A stretch of 64,000 nucleotides of DNA from Wuchereria bancrofti (Eukaryota; Nematoda; Chromadorea; Rhabditida; Onchocercidae). Made by a program: the position numbers and the translations under genes. Position 1 is the stretch's first letter, and every line of letters begins with the position of its first letter. A model generated the notes under the pieces. That model made no database searches. It was not told the origin of the DNA and saw nothing but the letters and a program-made list of their open reading frames with translations. The stretch is taken from NCBI GenBank assembly GCA_005281725.1, contig SSBO01000001.1:9937824-10001823 (forward strand), written 5' to 3'. Below are positions 61,487-64,000 of the stretch, one piece after another.

Positions 61487-63110
61487 TTTTGCTATAAATT
61501 TAAGTTTATATTATACCCACACTATATTTCATTGCATTTGCCATATTGCATGCATTTTTCATACATACTAAACATAAAAATATCAATTTAAATATGCCAT
61601 TAGCTTGTCCATCAACAAAAGATTTTTTCATTTTATAATAAAAAAAAGTTTTTTTCCCCAATTCAAAATGAAATTTTATTTTATGTATAAAATATATGTA
61701 TCAGCTACAATGCTAAATTTTATACTGTATTCGTTAAGTTCATTGCAAATTAATCTTGTCATTTTTCAAATTATTTATTGCTTTTGGATAATAATTTTTG
61801 TTCATGTTTATAAGAAAACTGGAAAAATAGAAAAAGAAAAAAAAGGAATGCGTAAAAGAATTGAAAAGTAAATGAAAAAATTAAAAATGAAAAAGGAAAA
61901 AAGGGAAAGGATAAGTCTTTGATTAAACGATAATTTGAAAAAAAAAAAACTTTTTTTTGCGAATAAGTGAACTAATTTTGATGCAAAAAGCAATTAAACC
62001 GTTACTTTCATAATTATAAATAAATCACTGTTAATAATAATTAAGCTTAAAAGAAAATTCTTTTTGCTTTTTTTTTCTTTTTTTTAAATTTGTTTATTAA
62101 AATTTGTTAACAAATAATGTGTAAAATTGCTAGATAAATTTAAAAAGTATTTGAAAAATATAATGTTTGAAGCAAAAAATTCATTATATAAAAAAAAAAA
62201 ATTTCATTGTTTTAAAATTTTCTCAAATTTGCTCGAAAAATTTTTCATATTTATATTCATTCTAAGTTTTAAATTTTATTCAGCTCTGCAGAAAATTTTG
62301 AACTTTTTAGCAAAAATTTACAATGAACATATCGAATTTTTGAATAAATTATAAATATTTGTTTTCGGATAATGAATTAAAAGAAGAGAGGAAGTGAGTG
62401 ATAATTAGTAATTTGAATGATAATGATAATAATTAGGCTCTAAATTCAAAAACATGTAAATAATAAATCGAGTATAAAGATGACGATTAGTTTAAAATTG
62501 AGATTTATAGTGAAAGCTTAATTTGATATATATATGTCGCTTATGCCTTTTTCATTTCTGTTATTTTTGAAATTAATTTTCTAATTTTAGAAACCACTCT
62601 ATTTAGTTATTTGAAAAAAAATTTCTGGAAAGTTTTCTAATTACATCGGTGCCAACGGTAAGCTGCGTATTGATAAATGTTTATTTCAGTACTTATGTAT
62701 AAGTGTAAACAAGTATATTTGTAAATAAATTTTGGATATTTTTAAATAAATTTTGCATATCAAAACATTATTTATTTAACGTCATTTATATTTTTTGTAA
62801 ATTATTTTGATGTCATTTAATTTTAATAGCAAATAATTTTGTTTGATGTTCAAATTATTTCTTTCAATAGGAACTGTTTGCTTAATTTAATTCTTCCTTT
62901 CTCGTTTTTTTTTTTCATTACTTTTAACAACATTCACTTCATTTAAAATAATTGATTTTGAAATTTAAGTGAAGATAAATTAATCATTTCATAACATTTA
63001 ACAATAATTTCTCGTTTTTTTCAGATATATTTTAATTCAATACAATAAATGTAATAATATCCAAAAAAAAATTGCATCGAATTCCGCCAACATTTTTGAT
63101 TTCCGTAATT

Positions 63111-64000
63111 ATGACTAAAGGTGTGTTTTAATTATTATTTTTTCTTTTTTCCTCTCTCTCCTTACTACTCATTATTTAATTTATTAATTTCTACAAAATT
63201 TAACAATGCCAATTTATTTGATTGACAGAATGATTATAAATTAGACTATCATTTTTTTTCAATCAATTATTAAAACAAATAAAAATTGTGTTAATTAATT
63301 GATCGGTTAATGAATGAATAAGATTTTTACAGTTTGTCTAAAATTCTGACCAAATGATGTATCGAATTTAAACATTAATTTCTAATTGCGATGTAATTTT
63401 CTTGCAATTTCTTCTCTTCTTATCGTTCTCTTTTTTCTTTTTTTTTAAACAAAAAAAAAATTTAGTTTAAAGATACTTTGAGTGAATTCGCATATTTTTT
63501 CTACAGTAAAAGAGATGAAAGCAATGAAACCATCAAGACGTACGACGAAATATTTCTTTTGTTTTTAAAAAAAATTTTTTTTGTGTTTTTAAAAAGTTTA
63601 ATTTTCCTACCATAAATTTATCATTTAATTATAGAATAAAACAATTTATTAGGCATACCACAGGCATATTTCTTCCAATAACTAACATAGCATTATTCAT
63701 AATTCATAATTATCATGATAATATTTTTGAAGAAAAAAATTTATAATAATTATTACAGATAGTGATAATAATGAAGAGAATCATTATTATAAATGTGGCA
63801 TACGTCTTAACCATGTAAAAGTATTGGATGACGCTGATTTTAAATATATCAACGAATTATGCGAAAATCATTCCGGTTGGAATATAGCATATAATAAAGA
63901 TATTATTAAAATATGGACGAAATCAATGCCAAAATCTAATCTTCATATGATTAAGGTATTTACTATTTTTAATTAATAATTTCTCTTTTACTCACATTGT
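63111..64000 (+). CDS. START-domain lipid-transfer protein (STARD10-like), 5' part
   Basis: Two exons are visible: 63111-63120 (ATG ACT AAA G) and 63759-63955, joined in phase to give 69 residues starting MTKDSDNNEENHYYKCGIRL. The following segment (VKVLDDADFKYINELCENHS, then GWNIAYNKDIIKIWTKSMPK) matches the N-terminal part of START domains, closest in my judgement to STARD10: the D-DF start, GWN-YNK, and the I-IWTK strand before the lipid pocket. START proteins bind phospholipids or sterols and move them between membranes. The gene continues beyond 64000 after donor AAG|GTATTT. The 10-base first coding exon is supported by phase and by an upstream trans-splice-like acceptor, but an alternative first exon in the 638-base intron cannot be excluded. 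Confidence 0.8.

Larger units (their letters stand above)
57091..63110. other. Intergenic, 6 kb, AT-rich
   Basis: No gene was recognised on either strand. Includes the phosphatase 3' flank, many T runs, an (AAT)n tract at 59393-59468, (ATAA)n at 61458-61486, and short GA tracts near 59230 and 59975. A 79-codon ATG frame at 58721-58960 has no recognisable similarity. A trans-splice-like acceptor (tttttttcag) ending at 63024 precedes the START-domain gene. Confidence 0.5.

Noticed and set aside
61605..62354. Lys/Phe/Ile-rich frames of 61-88 codons
   Set aside because: Composition matches translated homopolymer runs; no motif, splice or start support.
1..64000. Bacterial (endosymbiont) insertion, transposase, reverse transcriptase or CRISPR-like array
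   Set aside because: No intronless bacterial-type genes, no transposase or polymerase motifs and no regularly spaced repeats were found. The repeats seen are short tandem, foldback or paired direct repeats.

Overview
This window looks like nuclear DNA of a parasitic nematode. A filarial (clade III, Brugia/Onchocerca-like) worm is the best guess, but the species is inference. Reasons: very high A+T with long T and A runs; short exons bounded by GT and (T)TTCAG-type acceptors; candidate trans-splice acceptors a few bases upstream of several ATGs; and a nematode-style gene set (a TTBK/CK1-like kinase, a serpentine-type receptor, a germline-type PP1-like phosphatase). All exon models were built by hand from translated similarity, splice sites and phase. 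Every complete recognised model closes in frame.

Layout. 1-3577 (minus): the 5' part of a tau-tubulin/CK1-family kinase running off the left edge, with a foldback repeat in its last visible intron. 4580-6817 (minus): a complete 8-exon CDK10 orthologue. 8955-15200 (minus): a complete 15-exon myotubularin lipid phosphatase of the MTMR3/MTMR4 (MTM-3) type with intact CX5R and FYVE domains. 15.2-23.4 kb: a gene-poor stretch rich in microsatellites, with one puzzling GC-rich island near 18.5 kb. 23396-24755 (minus): a complete 4-exon orphan gene for a small signal-peptide/one-TM protein, bracketed by 320-bp direct repeats. 27234-29334 (plus): a 5-exon seven-TM receptor. 33.0-33.6 kb (minus): a possible micropeptide gene starting in a GC-rich patch. 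35129-46372 (plus): a 16-exon CNOT3/NTL-3 subunit of the CCR4-NOT complex. 49031-49103 (minus): tRNA-Val(AAC). 49691-51296 (minus): a 5-exon RING/coiled-coil protein. 53137-57090 (plus): a 7-exon PP1-like phosphatase whose fourth exon lacks a normal AG acceptor. 63111 to the right edge (plus): the start of a START-domain lipid-transfer gene (STARD10-like).

The genes are mostly housekeeping or signalling genes with no single shared pathway. The three left-hand genes are co-oriented, 1.0 and 2.1 kb apart, and could be a loose operon, though nothing here proves it. No mobile element with coding capacity, CRISPR array, rRNA or viral sequence was recognised. The most interesting leads are the GG-for-AG acceptor in the phosphatase gene, the repeat-flanked orphan gene, the copy of an ntl-3 exon piece lying inside an earlier ntl-3 intron, the foldback carrying a copy of a splice-donor motif, and the GC-rich islands at 18.5 and 33.6 kb.
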